This document shows, one piece after another, positions 52,786-62,013 of a DNA stretch of 64,000 nucleotides. The notes beneath the pieces were generated by a model, which made no database searches, was not told where the DNA came from, and was given only the letters and a program-made list of their open reading frames with translations. How positions within the stretch are numbered: the stretch's first letter is position 1; every line of letters begins with the position of its first letter. This DNA is from Chloroflexi bacterium AL-N1 (lineage in GTDB: Bacteria; Chloroflexota; Chloroflexia; Chloroflexales; Roseiflexaceae), in assembly GCA_013122435.1 (NCBI GenBank), contig WYDT01000023.1, positions 1 through 64,000 of the forward strand, written 5' to 3'. The position numbers and the translations under genes are program-made.

Positions 52786-53390
52786 CCAAGGTTTTTATTG
52801 CTGCGACAACTCCAACAATGCGGGCAGGGCTACGTGCCCTGCTTATGCATACCGACATGCAGGTGGTCGATGAAGGCTCTGCTCTCACCAATGCTGCGCT
52901 ACGGCTGGCCTATGTTGATGTCTTTGTGCTGGCCGATGCCCAATTGCTTGCCGACGCAGCACACGACTTGAGCGCGAGTGAGGCACTGGCGCTGGTGGTG
53001 CTCTCCGATGAGGCACAAACCGTGCGTCTGCTCCAATCATTGCCATTGCGCGGCTGGGGTATCGTATCTTCTGAGGCCAGTACTGAAGAGTTGGAAGCCG
53101 CGATCAAGGCGGTAGAACAAGGACTGATCGTTTTGCCACCAGCACTTGCAGAGCAGCAATTCACCCAACGCGCCGTTGTTGATGAACCGACCGAGCCACT
53201 GACAACTCGTGAGCAGGAGGTGCTGAACTTGATCAGCCAGGGCTTATCCAACAAACTGATCGCACAACAGTTGAGCATCAGCGAACACACGGTTAAATTC
53301 CATATATCATCGCTCTACACCAAACTGGGGGCCTCCAGCCGTACCGACGCGGTTAGTCGTGGCGCACGCCGTGGGTTGATCACATTGTAA
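52782..53390 (+). CDS. LuxR-type response regulator with degenerate receiver
   Basis: 202 residues; the ATG overlaps the protease stop by 4 bases. The C-terminal LuxR/NarL helix-turn-helix is intact (L-T-T-R-E-Q-E-V-L-N-L-I-S-Q-G-L-S-N-K-L-I, then S-E-H-T-V-K-F-H-I). The receiver lacks the N-terminal acidic pair (I-A-A-T-T-P-T) and the spacing around the presumed phospho-Asp (D-V-F-V-L-A-D) is off, so phosphorylation is doubtful. It probably responds to another signal, or acts constitutively, in the protease operon. Confidence 0.85.
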   Translation: MTKVFIAATTPTMRAGLRALLMHTDMQVVDEGSALTNAALRLAYVDVFVLADAQLLADAAHDLSASEALALVVLSDEAQTVRLLQSLPLRGWGIVSSEASTEELEAAIKAVEQGLIVLPPALAEQQFTQRAVVDEPTEPLTTREQEVLNLISQGLSNKLIAQQLSISEHTVKFHISSLYTKLGASSRTDAVSRGARRGLITL

Positions 53391-53512
53391 CTTCACGACA
53401 TTCCACCAATACGCACTTTTATTTTCACGCAACATTCATACATCGAAAAAGCTTACAAACACGTAGTGACTGGTGAACCCAAAAATCAAGTAATATCAAA
53501 AGTAGGGACATC

Positions 53513-55144
53513 ATGAGTTTTATGGTCAAACAACCGTGTGATGAGGGTGTCATGCGTGCGGGCGAGGCCACACAGCCGTGTGCACCCAATGTCGGACCCT
53601 GGGTGCTGGCTGCTACCATCCTTGGTTCGAGCATGGCCTTTATCGATGGCACGGTCGTTAATGTAGCGCTGCCTATTCTCCAGGTCGATCTTAACGCAAC
53701 CGTTGTTGAAGCCCAATGGGTCGTGGAGTCCTATGCACTGTTTCTGGCAGCATTGATTCTGGTTGGTGGTTCGTTGGGTGACAATTTTGGGCGACGACGC
53801 ATCTTTGCCGCCGGGATTACCGTCTTCACGATTGCATCCATCTGGTGTGGGCTTGCGCCGGATGCAGGTCAACTCATTGCGGCGCGGGCACTGCAGGGTA
53901 TTGGTGGTGCCTTGCTCATACCAAGCAGCCTGGCGTTGATCAGCGCTTCATTTGACGAGGGACAACGGGGACGTGCCATCGGCACCTGGTCGGGCTTCAC
54001 AGCGATAACAACTGCCCTTGGGCCAGTGCTGGGCGGTTGGCTGGTCGAAAACCTCTCGTGGCGCTGGGTATTCTTTATCAATATACCATTCGCCATTGTC
54101 GTGTTGGCCATTCTGTTCTTGCGTGTGCCTGAGAGTCGTGATGAGACGTCAGATGCTCATATCGACTGGCTTGGTGCGCTACTGTGTACGGTGGGGCTTG
54201 GCGGTATCACCTTTGGATTGATCGAATCGGCGACGTACAGTCTCACCGACCCACTGGTGTTCGGAGCAATCATTAGTGGTATCGTTGCCTTTATCGGCTT
54301 TATCATCGTCGAGATACGCAGCCCTGCACCAATGATGCCGCTCTCTATGTTCAGCTCACGTTCCTTTAGTGGGGCAAATCTGTTGACTCTGCTGCTTTAT
54401 GCTGGGCTTGGTGGGGCGATGTTCTTTCTCCCGTTCAATCTCATCCAGGTACAGGGGTATTCTGCAACAGCGGCAGGTGCCGCGTTTCTCCCCTTCATTC
54501 TGATTATGTTCTTCCTGTCACGCTGGTCAGGTGGGCTGGTGGCAAACTACGGCTCAAAGCTCCCGCTGATGATTGGCCCGCTCATCGCAGCAAGCGGCTT
54601 TGGGCTGTTTACGCTACCGGGGATTGGTGGCAGCTACTGGACAACGTTCTTTCCGGCAGTTGCTGTACTCGGTATTGGAATGGCGATCAGTGTCGCTCCG
54701 CTCACCACAACTGTAATGGGAGCTGTCGAATCCAATCACGCCGGCCTCGCATCGGGGGTGAACAATGCCGTCTCACGTGTGGCAGGGCTGCTTTCGATTG
54801 CGATACTAGGTATTGTCATCCTGGGCACATTCAACACGAATTTCGATCAGCAGCTAGCAACCCTGCAACTGCCACCAGATGTCCAACAAGCGATTGACGA
54901 TCAGCGAACGAGTCTGGCGGCTGCCGAGGCACCAGAGACTGTCGATGCAACATTGGCAGCGACGATTAATCAAACGATTGACGAGGCGTTTGTGGCAGGC
55001 TTTCGGCTGGTGATGTTTATTGCGGCAGGTCTGGCGGTTACCAGCGCACTTGCGGCGGCATTGCTCATCCCAGGGAAAGGTATCCGTTACCAGACAGAAG
55101 AATCCCCCACACGTGCAGGTGAGCAGGCAGGCAGTACTGTTTGA
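53513..55144 (+). CDS. DHA2-family 14-TM MFS exporter
   Basis: 543 residues with about 14 TM segments, the EmrB/QacA architecture. Motif A G-G-S-L-G-D-N-F-G-R-R-R (about residue 83), motif C A-L-G-P-V-L-G-G-W-L, and D-G-T-V-V-N-V-A-L-P in TM1 are family signatures. Proton-driven export of drugs or other amphipathic compounds is expected. GGGA precedes the ATG. The small UBP zinc-finger gene follows by 25 bases. Confidence 0.9.
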   Translation: MSFMVKQPCDEGVMRAGEATQPCAPNVGPWVLAATILGSSMAFIDGTVVNVALPILQVDLNATVVEAQWVVESYALFLAALILVGGSLGDNFGRRRIFAAGITVFTIASIWCGLAPDAGQLIAARALQGIGGALLIPSSLALISASFDEGQRGRAIGTWSGFTAITTALGPVLGGWLVENLSWRWVFFINIPFAIVVLAILFLRVPESRDETSDAHIDWLGALLCTVGLGGITFGLIESATYSLTDPLVFGAIISGIVAFIGFIIVEIRSPAPMMPLSMFSSRSFSGANLLTLLLYAGLGGAMFFLPFNLIQVQGYSATAAGAAFLPFILIMFFLSRWSGGLVANYGSKLPLMIGPLIAASGFGLFTLPGIGGSYWTTFFPAVAVLGIGMAISVAPLTTTVMGAVESNHAGLASGVNNAVSRVAGLLSIAILGIVILGTFNTNFDQQLATLQLPPDVQQAIDDQRTSLAAAEAPETVDATLAATINQTIDEAFVAGFRLVMFIAAGLAVTSALAAALLIPGKGIRYQTEESPTRAGEQAGSTV

Positions 55145-55168
55145 TTTTCTCATACTACCAAGGAGTAT

Positions 55169-55426
55169 ATGATGGCGAAATGTACACACCAGAATCAGAT
55201 CCACGAAGTGACGCCAAGTGCAAACGGCTGCGAGGACTGTCTCAGGACCGGGGACGAGTGGGTGCACCTCCGCATGTGTATGACCTGTGGCTATGTCGGA
55301 TGCTGCGACTCGTCGAAGAACAAGCACGCCACAAAGCACTCGCAGCTGACCACACACCCGATTGTCAAATCCTTTGAGCCCGGACAGGATTGGATGTGGT
55401 GTTATGTAGATAAGACCTTTGTTTGA
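55169..55426 (+). CDS. UBP-type zinc-finger protein
   Basis: 85 residues; AAGGAG before the ATG. Nearly all of it is one ZnF-UBP domain: C-x-D-C, C-M-T-C-G-Y-V-G-C-C-D-S-S, and H-A-T-K-H then H-P-I-V. In eukaryotes this domain binds ubiquitin C-termini; bacterial single-domain versions are common but of unknown role. Possibly co-transcribed with the exporter. A rho-independent terminator follows. Confidence 0.85.
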   Translation: MMAKCTHQNQIHEVTPSANGCEDCLRTGDEWVHLRMCMTCGYVGCCDSSKNKHATKHSQLTTHPIVKSFEPGQDWMWCYVDKTFV

Positions 55427-55457
55427 TCGGTAGCCTGTTGTTTTCAATGTCCATGTA

Positions 55458-55487
55458 GTACAGACGTTTCTGTCTGTACCTTTTTTT
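55458..55487 (+). terminator. Rho-independent terminator
   Basis: Arms GTACAGAC and GTCTGTAC, 6-base loop, then C and seven T residues, 31 bases after the zinc-finger stop. Confidence 0.85.
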
Positions 55488-55644
55488 ATGGGTGCGATGC
55501 ACTATTCTGCTCATTCTCACCATATTCCGCCTGGTTCAATTGCCAGCTTGGATAAACCATACCTCCTAAATACCTTATAGTTGTATTACACTCTCTACAA
55601 TAAGGCCTATTCATCCTATTGCGACGTTTTGAAGGAACACACTT

Positions 55645-56538
55645 ATGAACCTTACACAGTTTGAAATTATGGTCAGTCTCGCAGAGGAAAGGAAATTTAC
55701 CGAGGCAGCTGAAGCAATTGGTATTACTCAGGCAGCTGCCAGCCATGCGTTATCGAAAATGGAGGACGAGTTAGGGGTAAAACTATTTGAGCGTCACCGT
55801 TCAGGTGCTGTTGTGACCGAAGTTGGTACAGTTGTATTAGATCACGCCCGTGAGATTCTAGCTCATGTCGAAGCAATTCGACAAGCCGCTGTCTCAGCAC
55901 GAAATCTAGGCACGAGCAAACTACGCATTGGGGTAGTGCCAACAGCTCCATCGCGTCTTCTCACAGGGATTGTGGGCGATTTTGAGCGTCGCTATCCCGA
56001 TACCAACATTGCCCTATTCGAGGGTGATGAAGGAAATCTTCGTGAGTGGCTAGAGACGCAGGTGATCGATGTGGCACTGTTTTCTTCGTTTTCGCCACCT
56101 ACAGGTGACAACCATATGATTCTCGCCCAGACGACGCTCAAGATTATTCTGGCAGAAGGTCAGCATCTCGGTACACAAGCGTCGATATCAATTGACCAAC
56201 TCCAGGACGAGCCATTGATCATCCTCAAAACAGGCAGCGAAACGTTTCAATCCAAGATTGCGACCGCTGGTCACATACCTTTGCAGGTGCGTTATGAAAT
56301 CAGTAATATAAACACGATCCTGTCAATGGTTCGCGATGGGTTAGGAATATCGATCATGCCGGAGATGGTTATTGGAGAGCAGCGCGATGGTCTTCACATT
56401 ATTGATTTAACACCATCATTTGCATTGTATATCGGGTTAATGGCTGCCTCTGGAGACACACCGCTCCAATTCGTACGCATGTTTATGACCAATGCACAGC
56501 AATGGGCCAAACAACATGGATTTTTGTCTCTAGACTAA
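55645..56538 (+). CDS. LysR family transcriptional regulator
   Basis: 297 residues. The N-terminal winged helix-turn-helix (F-T-E-A-A-E-A-I-G-I-T-Q-A-A-A-S-H-A-L-S, then L-G-V-K-L-F-E-R) is followed by a two-lobed effector domain (L-R-I-G-V-V-P-T, G-L-G-I-S-I-M-P). GAAGGA lies upstream. An inverted TATAAAC repeat follows in the gap before the nitrilase gene, so this protein probably controls that gene. The effector is unknown. Confidence 0.9.
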   Translation: MNLTQFEIMVSLAEERKFTEAAEAIGITQAAASHALSKMEDELGVKLFERHRSGAVVTEVGTVVLDHAREILAHVEAIRQAAVSARNLGTSKLRIGVVPTAPSRLLTGIVGDFERRYPDTNIALFEGDEGNLREWLETQVIDVALFSSFSPPTGDNHMILAQTTLKIILAEGQHLGTQASISIDQLQDEPLIILKTGSETFQSKIATAGHIPLQVRYEISNINTILSMVRDGLGISIMPEMVIGEQRDGLHIIDLTPSFALYIGLMAASGDTPLQFVRMFMTNAQQWAKQHGFLSLD

Positions 56539-56547
56539 ACAAATCAC

Positions 56548-56576
56548 TATAAACAACGTTTATACAAGCTATAAAC
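56548..56576. promoter_or_regulatory. LysR-type operator with three half-sites
   Basis: TATAAACAACGTTTATA is a perfect 7-3-7 palindrome (56548-56564). A further direct half-site TATAAAC starts at 56570, 22 bases from the first, so both lie on the same helix face. It lies immediately upstream of the promoter at 56585-56613. Confidence 0.68.
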
Positions 56577-56584
56577 AGATTGGT

Positions 56585-56613
56585 TTGAGTTGAAACAGCA
56601 CTATTGATAGAAT
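56585..56613 (+). promoter_or_regulatory. Sigma70-type promoter of nitrilase gene
   Basis: TTGAGT, a 17-base spacer and TAGAAT, followed by about 48 bases to the nitrilase ATG. The operator ends 8 bases before the -35 box, the usual layout for LysR activation. Confidence 0.62.
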
Positions 56614-56661
56614 GAGAACGTAATACACAAACGGAGAAAAACTCTTTGAAAGAGGTATGTT

Positions 56662-57654
56662 ATGAATACGATGAAGATATTTGGCGGACACCAGGAAGTA
56701 CGTGTTGCAATTGTTCAAACACCACCAGTCTATCTTGATCGTTCAAAATCAGTAGACAAAGCCTGTGAAAAAATCATTGAAGCAGGACAAAATGGTGCAA
56801 AGTTAGTTGCTTTCTCTGAAGCCTGGTTACCCGGTTTCCCTGCCTGGGCTGAGAGTGCAGATAGTATGGTTGTTGAATGGGCATCCGTGCGAATTCAACT
56901 GTATGATAATGCACTGTTAATCCCAAGTGAGGACACAAAGCGCTTATGTGAAGCAGCAGCAACAGCAAATTGTAATGTGGTTATGGGATGTCAGGAGCTG
57001 GACTCACGCCCCCAATCACACACCCTTTACAATACGCTGCTTTACATTGACAATCAAGGACAGATTCTGGGAAGGCATCGTAAGCTTACACCAACTCATA
57101 TAGAAAAAGCTATATGGGGTGCCGGTGACGGCACTGATCTTACGACTTACTCAACGAACATTGGACGTATCGGCGGCCTGATGTGTGGAGAGAACGTGTC
57201 AAGTCGGTTCCGTGTACGACTCATAGACTGTGGACATGATTTCCATGTGATGGCCTACCCGGCTGCTGTAACGCTGGAAGGGCCACGCCTCCACGAACCA
57301 GATGAGATTGGCACAGACTTCATGGGCTACTTCCTGGCACGATCACACGCATTAGAGGCGGGCTGCTTCGTCTTACTTGCCTGTGGTTATTACACTAAAG
57401 ACATTTTCCCAGAAGATTTCCCGATGTCTGATCACATCTTTATGGATAACTTTCGTGGTGGGAGCTGTGTATTCGCCCCCGGTGGTCTACCACTCACCGA
57501 ACCAACATTTGGTGACACGATTCTGTATGCCGATTGCAACGCTGACATGATCAAAATCAATAAGGCGATCATTGATAGTGTTGGTCATTATGAACGTCCA
57601 GATGTTGTTAGTCTTGATTGGCATCCACAATCATACCAGGAAGCGAGCATCTAA
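56662..57654 (+). CDS. Nitrilase/cyanide hydratase-family carbon-nitrogen hydrolase
   Basis: 330 residues. The catalytic triad is visible: Glu53 in F-S-E-A-W-L-P-G-F-P, Lys141 in R-H-R-K-L-T-P-T, Cys175 in G-G-L-M-C-G-E-N. The last element is usually C-W-E; here W is G. The R-K-L-x-P-T and E-A-x-x-P-G-F-P patterns point to the true nitrilase branch rather than amidases. Conversion of a nitrile to acid and ammonia is expected. It is followed at once by a thioredoxin-fold gene and preceded by a LysR operator and promoter. Confidence 0.87.
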   Translation: MNTMKIFGGHQEVRVAIVQTPPVYLDRSKSVDKACEKIIEAGQNGAKLVAFSEAWLPGFPAWAESADSMVVEWASVRIQLYDNALLIPSEDTKRLCEAAATANCNVVMGCQELDSRPQSHTLYNTLLYIDNQGQILGRHRKLTPTHIEKAIWGAGDGTDLTTYSTNIGRIGGLMCGENVSSRFRVRLIDCGHDFHVMAYPAAVTLEGPRLHEPDEIGTDFMGYFLARSHALEAGCFVLLACGYYTKDIFPEDFPMSDHIFMDNFRGGSCVFAPGGLPLTEPTFGDTILYADCNADMIKINKAIIDSVGHYERPDVVSLDWHPQSYQEASI

Positions 57655-57655
57655 A

Positions 57656-58072
57656 ATGATTGCAGTAGGTTCACCTTTGCCAGAGTTTACCCTCGAAAAT
57701 GTTCATGGGGATCGTTTGCATTCAGGAGATTTTACGCAACAATGGCTTGTTTTACTCTTTGCAACGCAACAAAGTATTAAAACGATTGACGAGTGGTATA
57801 ACACATTAGTAGAAACATTTCCGAAAGAACAAGTAGCGACACTTCCAATTGCTGTCCTAAATCAATTGCCGAGTTTCGTACCGGAAAGTGTCATCAAAGT
57901 ACGACTGAAACATAAGACAAAAACACCTCTGCTTATGGACATGAAAGGCAATGTTGCCACTCGCTTTGGTATTGTCGAGGATGGTGCTTACATTGTTGTG
58001 GTTGAACCAGATCAGACAACTATGTTTACAGGTACAACATTAGACAGTGCAATGGCCTACCTCCCTTCGTGA
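57656..58072 (+). CDS. Thioredoxin-fold (TlpA/peroxiredoxin-like) protein without CxxC
   Basis: 138 residues from the ATG at 57656, the base after the nitrilase stop codon. The start G-S-P-L-P-E-F-T-L-E-N-V-H-G is typical of peroxiredoxin and TlpA proteins, and the fold continues to G-N-V-A-T-R-F-G-I and an ending V-E-P-D-Q-T. The C-x-x-C or peroxidatic Cys position reads F-A-T-Q-Q-S-I-K, so there is no redox cysteine. Probably co-transcribed with the nitrilase; role unknown. Confidence 0.75.
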   Translation: MIAVGSPLPEFTLENVHGDRLHSGDFTQQWLVLLFATQQSIKTIDEWYNTLVETFPKEQVATLPIAVLNQLPSFVPESVIKVRLKHKTKTPLLMDMKGNVATRFGIVEDGAYIVVVEPDQTTMFTGTTLDSAMAYLPS

Positions 58073-58236
58073 AACTGCTTCATCTCTGGACATGTTGCGC
58101 GTGTTCCGTCGTGCAGGATAGATCTGGTTCGTGACGAACTGGCACTTATCTGGATACGGCTCAAGCGTCTGCTCTGCACGTTGAGCATAATTAATAACCA
58201 AATAAGTACATAAAATTGATGATGCACTTTTTCAAC

Positions 58237-58262
58237 AAGCGTCTACTGATGTAGGCGCTTGT
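58237..58262. terminator. Terminator-like hairpin
   Basis: Arms CAAGCGTCTAC and GTAGGCGCTTG pair over 11 positions with one T-G pair; loop TGAT. It lies in the 251-base gap after the thioredoxin-fold gene. No long T-run. I see no other feature in the gap. Confidence 0.5.
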
Positions 58263-58323
58263 GTGTTGTTCAAGGTACGTTACAATGAACACGTATCCCC
58301 TCTACCCAAACAGGACTTAATCT

Positions 58324-58836
58324 ATGAACGTACAAGATATGCTCTTTCTCTATGACTACAGCTACTGAGCCAGGGATCGCATCCTGAATGCGGCTGAGAA
58401 ACTCTGTTTGCAACAACTGACTGCACCAGGCACCCAAAGTCACGGCAGCATACGTGGAACGCTTGTGCATACACTCAGTGCCGAGTGGGTTTGGCGCATG
58501 CGGTGTCATGAACGCAAAGCTCCTACTGCAATGTTCCCAGAAGATCAATTTCCAACTCTGGAAACACTTCGCTTGCGCTGGGCAGAAGAAGAACATCACA
58601 TGCGTGCGTTTTTGACCAGGTTGACCGATCAAGATTTGCTGTCACCACTGAAATACAGGCGCACAGGGCAACAGGCAGAAGAGGATGTCCTGTAGCATAT
58701 CCTGGCGCATGTGGTAAACCATGGAACGCAACACCGCTCTGAGGTAGCCGTACTCCTCAAAGATTATGGGACCTCACCAGGGGAGATTGACATTATTATG
58801 TTTATCAAAGAACGCAAAACATCAGGGAATCTTTGA
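58324..58836 (+). pseudogene. DinB-family protein, two nonsense mutations
   Basis: One frame of about 170 codons from the ATG at 58324 to the TGA at 58834 has two internal stops: TGA at 58366 and TAG at 58693. Both stand where the DinB family usually has Trp (Y-S-Y-x-A-R and L-x-H-I-L-A-H-V-V-N-H). The DinB metal histidines are kept in H-T-L-S-A-E and H-V-V-N-H-G-T-Q-H-R. Each stop is one base from TGG. The gene is probably newly inactivated. Confidence 0.82.
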
Positions 58837-59019
58837 TACGTTGTGATCAAGCGAAAAGGCCCGTGGTTCACTAATGTGCGAAACCAGCATAACAAATGGC
58901 ATTATCGTTACAGAAGATCAACCGCATAGTGATTTAATCTATACCCTCTCATAAGGCATAATGCCCACTCGGATGCTACACTACACATAAGCATTATGTT
59001 TATGATGAAGGATAATATT

Positions 59020-61848
59020 ATGGTAGCAGAAACCATAATAGACCATACCACTACCTACCAACAAACCGCCGATACGGTTATTGCCAATCTCGCTAGTAAC
59101 GCCCAGAATGGTTTGAGTTCCACAGAAGCGCAGACGCGGCTCCAAAATGACGGGCCAAATGAGCTTGCCAGTCAAAAACCAACCCCTGCATGGCACAAGT
59201 TCCTCGCCCAATTTCAGGATACGCTGGTTATTTTGCTGCTCATTGCGACCATTATCTCCGTTGGCATCTGGCTGTATGAACGTGATCAAGCACTTCCATA
59301 TGAAGGGATCGCTATTTTTGCTATTGTACTTTTCAACGGCATTCTCGGTTATGTACAGGAAGCACGAGCGGAACAGGCAGTGGCAGCACTACGAGCCATG
59401 TCGGCGGCGAAAGCCACTGTTCTACGCAACGGCGAACGACAGAGCATTCCCGCCACAAACCTTGTACCCGGCGATATCCTCCTGATCGAAGAAGGCGATA
59501 CCGTGCCTGCCGATGCACGACTCATCCACTCAACAGCACTTCAAACGAGCGAGGCATCACTGACCGGCGAGAGCTTACCTGTTTCCAAAAATATTCAACC
59601 TATTGAAAAAGAGGTAAGCCTGGGAGATCGCCACAACATGCTTTTTAGTGGCACCGCAATAACCTATGGTCGTGGGCGTGCAATTGTCACCGCAACGGGA
59701 ATGCAAACAGAGATGGGCAAAATCGCGGGTTTGCTCGAACAAACCGAAGATGAAACAACCCCACTGCAGCGACAACTCGATCAGACCGGGCGGTTGCTTG
59801 GGGTTATTGTGCTGGTTATTGCAGTTGTGATCGTCATCACCATCATTCTTATCGAAGGCGTCCGTGAACTCTCAGCTATGGTTGACGTGCTCATCTTTGG
59901 GGTCGCACTGGCAGTCGCAGCAGTACCAGAAGGCTTACCCGCCGTTGTCACCGCCGTTCTGGCCATTGGCATACAGCGTATGGCAAAACGTAATGCCATC
60001 GTCCGTCAGCTCCCTGCTGTGGAAACACTTGGCGCATCAACTGTTATTGCAACGGACAAAACTGGTACCCTCACGAAAAATGAAATGACCGTCCGCACTA
60101 TTGTGACCGCCAGCGGGCGCGTTGATATGAGCGGCAGTGGATACACACCCGATGGTGCCATCCGTCAAAATGGCCATCAACTCGATAACGCGGCGTTACA
60201 GGCTGAGGTTGAGCGAGTGTTACGTGCCGCTGACCGTGCCAACAATGCGGTGTTACAAGAGCATAATGGACGTTGGCATATTCAGGGAGATCCGACCGAG
60301 GGGGCACTGATCGTCGCGGCACGCAAAGTTGGCTTGCTGAGTGAGCAACTTGATCAACGATTTGCCCGTATAAGCGAAATTCCGTTTTCATCTGAACGAA
60401 AGTTGATGAGCACGATTCACGAGGATGCGAAAAAACCAAAACGACTGATCGTCTTTAGCAAGGGCGCACCGGATATTCTGCTGGCACGTTGTACCCACGA
60501 GTTAGTTGGAGCAGAGACCAAACTGCTCACCGACCAACGACGCGAAGTTATTTTACACACAAACGATCAGTTAGCCAGTGAGGCATTACGTACGCTAGGT
60601 ATTGCCTTCCGTTCATTACCGCATGAAGCGTTTGTACAAACACTTGATGATCAGATTGAACACGGTCTCGTTTTCCTGGGCATCTGTGGCATGATCGATC
60701 CACCACGTCCAGAGGTACGAGATGCAGTGGTACAAGCACAGCGCGCCGGTATTCGCCCCATTATGATCACAGGCGACCATCCTCAAACTGCCATCGCCAT
60801 TGCTCGAGAACTGGGTATCTCCTCAAACAATACAGCTATCATTGGCACCCAACTCCAGCAGTATACCGATACAGAACTTGATCAGATCGTGCGTGATGTA
60901 TCGGTGTATGCACGTGTCAATCCTGAGCACAAGCTACACATCGTCGACTCGTTACAACGGAGTGGTGCTGTCGTAGCGATGACGGGCGATGGCGTCAACG
61001 ATGCACCTGCACTTAAGGCGGCTGACATTGGTGTAGCAATGGGTATTACCGGCACAGATGTGAGTAAAGAGGCGGCTGATGTGGTTTTGGCGGATGACAA
61101 TTTTGCCACCATTGTTGCAGCGGTAGAGGAAGGCCGTGCTATTTTCTCGAATATCCAGAAATTCCTCCGTTATCTCCTTTCATCAAATATTGGTGAAGTG
61201 CTTACGATGTTTCTGGGTATCGTACTGGCAGGTATACTCGGATTAACAGGCGAAGGCGCGGCTGTTGTACTCCCATTGCTAGCCACACAAATTTTGTGGA
61301 TCAATCTGGTGACCGACGGCGCCCCCGCACTCGCACTGGGTGTTGATCCGGCCAATCCTCACACCATGCAACGCCACCCACGGCCACGTGGCAGCCCGGT
61401 GATTACCCGACAGATGTGGATTGGTATTGTATTTGTTGGCATCATTATGGCAACAGGAACCTTACTCATGCTTGATTTTGGACTGCCTGGCGGGCTGATT
61501 TCAGGCACCGGTGATTTGCCCTATGCACGAACACTTGCATTCACGACACTAGTGCTTTTCCAACTTTTCAATGTGTTTAATGCTCGTTCAGATGAACGCA
61601 GCGCATTTGATGGTCTGTTTCATAGTCCATGGCTGTGGGGAGGTGTGCTGCTTTCACTTCTGTTACATCTTATGGTTATCTACATTCCTTTCTTGCAAAA
61701 TGCTTTTGGAACTATACCACTCAGTGGACAGGATTGGCTTAGGTGTGTTGCCGTGGCCAGTACTGTTATATGGGGGCGGGAGCTTCAAAAGCTATGGACA
61801 CGTCAAGTTTCCTCTAAAATCAACATATCCCAACAACACAGCGTATAA
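59020..61848 (+). CDS. P2A-type calcium-transporting P-type ATPase
   Basis: 942 residues from the ATG at 59020 (AAGGA upstream; ATGs at 58996-59005 would add up to eight residues). The cation ATPase N-terminal domain is followed by the actuator loop T-G-E-S, M4 with V-P-E-G-L-P, the phosphorylation motif D-K-T-G-T-L-T, nucleotide-binding K-G-A-P-D, hinge T-G-D-G-V-N-D-A-P-A-L, M5 S-S-N-I-G-E-V, and M6 N-L-V-T-D-G-A-P-A-L. Glu in M4, Asn/Glu in M5 and Asn/Asp in M6 match the SERCA/PMR1-like calcium site. ATP-driven efflux of calcium (or possibly manganese) is expected. No partner gene. Confidence 0.92.
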   Translation: MVAETIIDHTTTYQQTADTVIANLASNAQNGLSSTEAQTRLQNDGPNELASQKPTPAWHKFLAQFQDTLVILLLIATIISVGIWLYERDQALPYEGIAIFAIVLFNGILGYVQEARAEQAVAALRAMSAAKATVLRNGERQSIPATNLVPGDILLIEEGDTVPADARLIHSTALQTSEASLTGESLPVSKNIQPIEKEVSLGDRHNMLFSGTAITYGRGRAIVTATGMQTEMGKIAGLLEQTEDETTPLQRQLDQTGRLLGVIVLVIAVVIVITIILIEGVRELSAMVDVLIFGVALAVAAVPEGLPAVVTAVLAIGIQRMAKRNAIVRQLPAVETLGASTVIATDKTGTLTKNEMTVRTIVTASGRVDMSGSGYTPDGAIRQNGHQLDNAALQAEVERVLRAADRANNAVLQEHNGRWHIQGDPTEGALIVAARKVGLLSEQLDQRFARISEIPFSSERKLMSTIHEDAKKPKRLIVFSKGAPDILLARCTHELVGAETKLLTDQRREVILHTNDQLASEALRTLGIAFRSLPHEAFVQTLDDQIEHGLVFLGICGMIDPPRPEVRDAVVQAQRAGIRPIMITGDHPQTAIAIARELGISSNNTAIIGTQLQQYTDTELDQIVRDVSVYARVNPEHKLHIVDSLQRSGAVVAMTGDGVNDAPALKAADIGVAMGITGTDVSKEAADVVLADDNFATIVAAVEEGRAIFSNIQKFLRYLLSSNIGEVLTMFLGIVLAGILGLTGEGAAVVLPLLATQILWINLVTDGAPALALGVDPANPHTMQRHPRPRGSPVITRQMWIGIVFVGIIMATGTLLMLDFGLPGGLISGTGDLPYARTLAFTTLVLFQLFNVFNARSDERSAFDGLFHSPWLWGGVLLSLLLHLMVIYIPFLQNAFGTIPLSGQDWLRCVAVASTVIWGRELQKLWTRQVSSKINISQQHSV

Positions 61849-62013
61849 TTCTTTCACTTCCTCACACACTGGTGTCATTTTTGATAGAGACTACCATCAA
61901 TACAAGCATGATGTTACAATAACATAGGAAGCGTTCATTATTTTGTTAACAGTACCAAATAGCATCATTAGAGCAAGCGATGGTTGAGTGTAATAACGAC
62001 AAGTGGAGCAACG

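Noticed and set aside
58366..58368. TGA read as tryptophan in the DinB gene
   Set aside because: Other genes in the window end normally at TGA, and the second stop is TAG, so recoding is unlikely.
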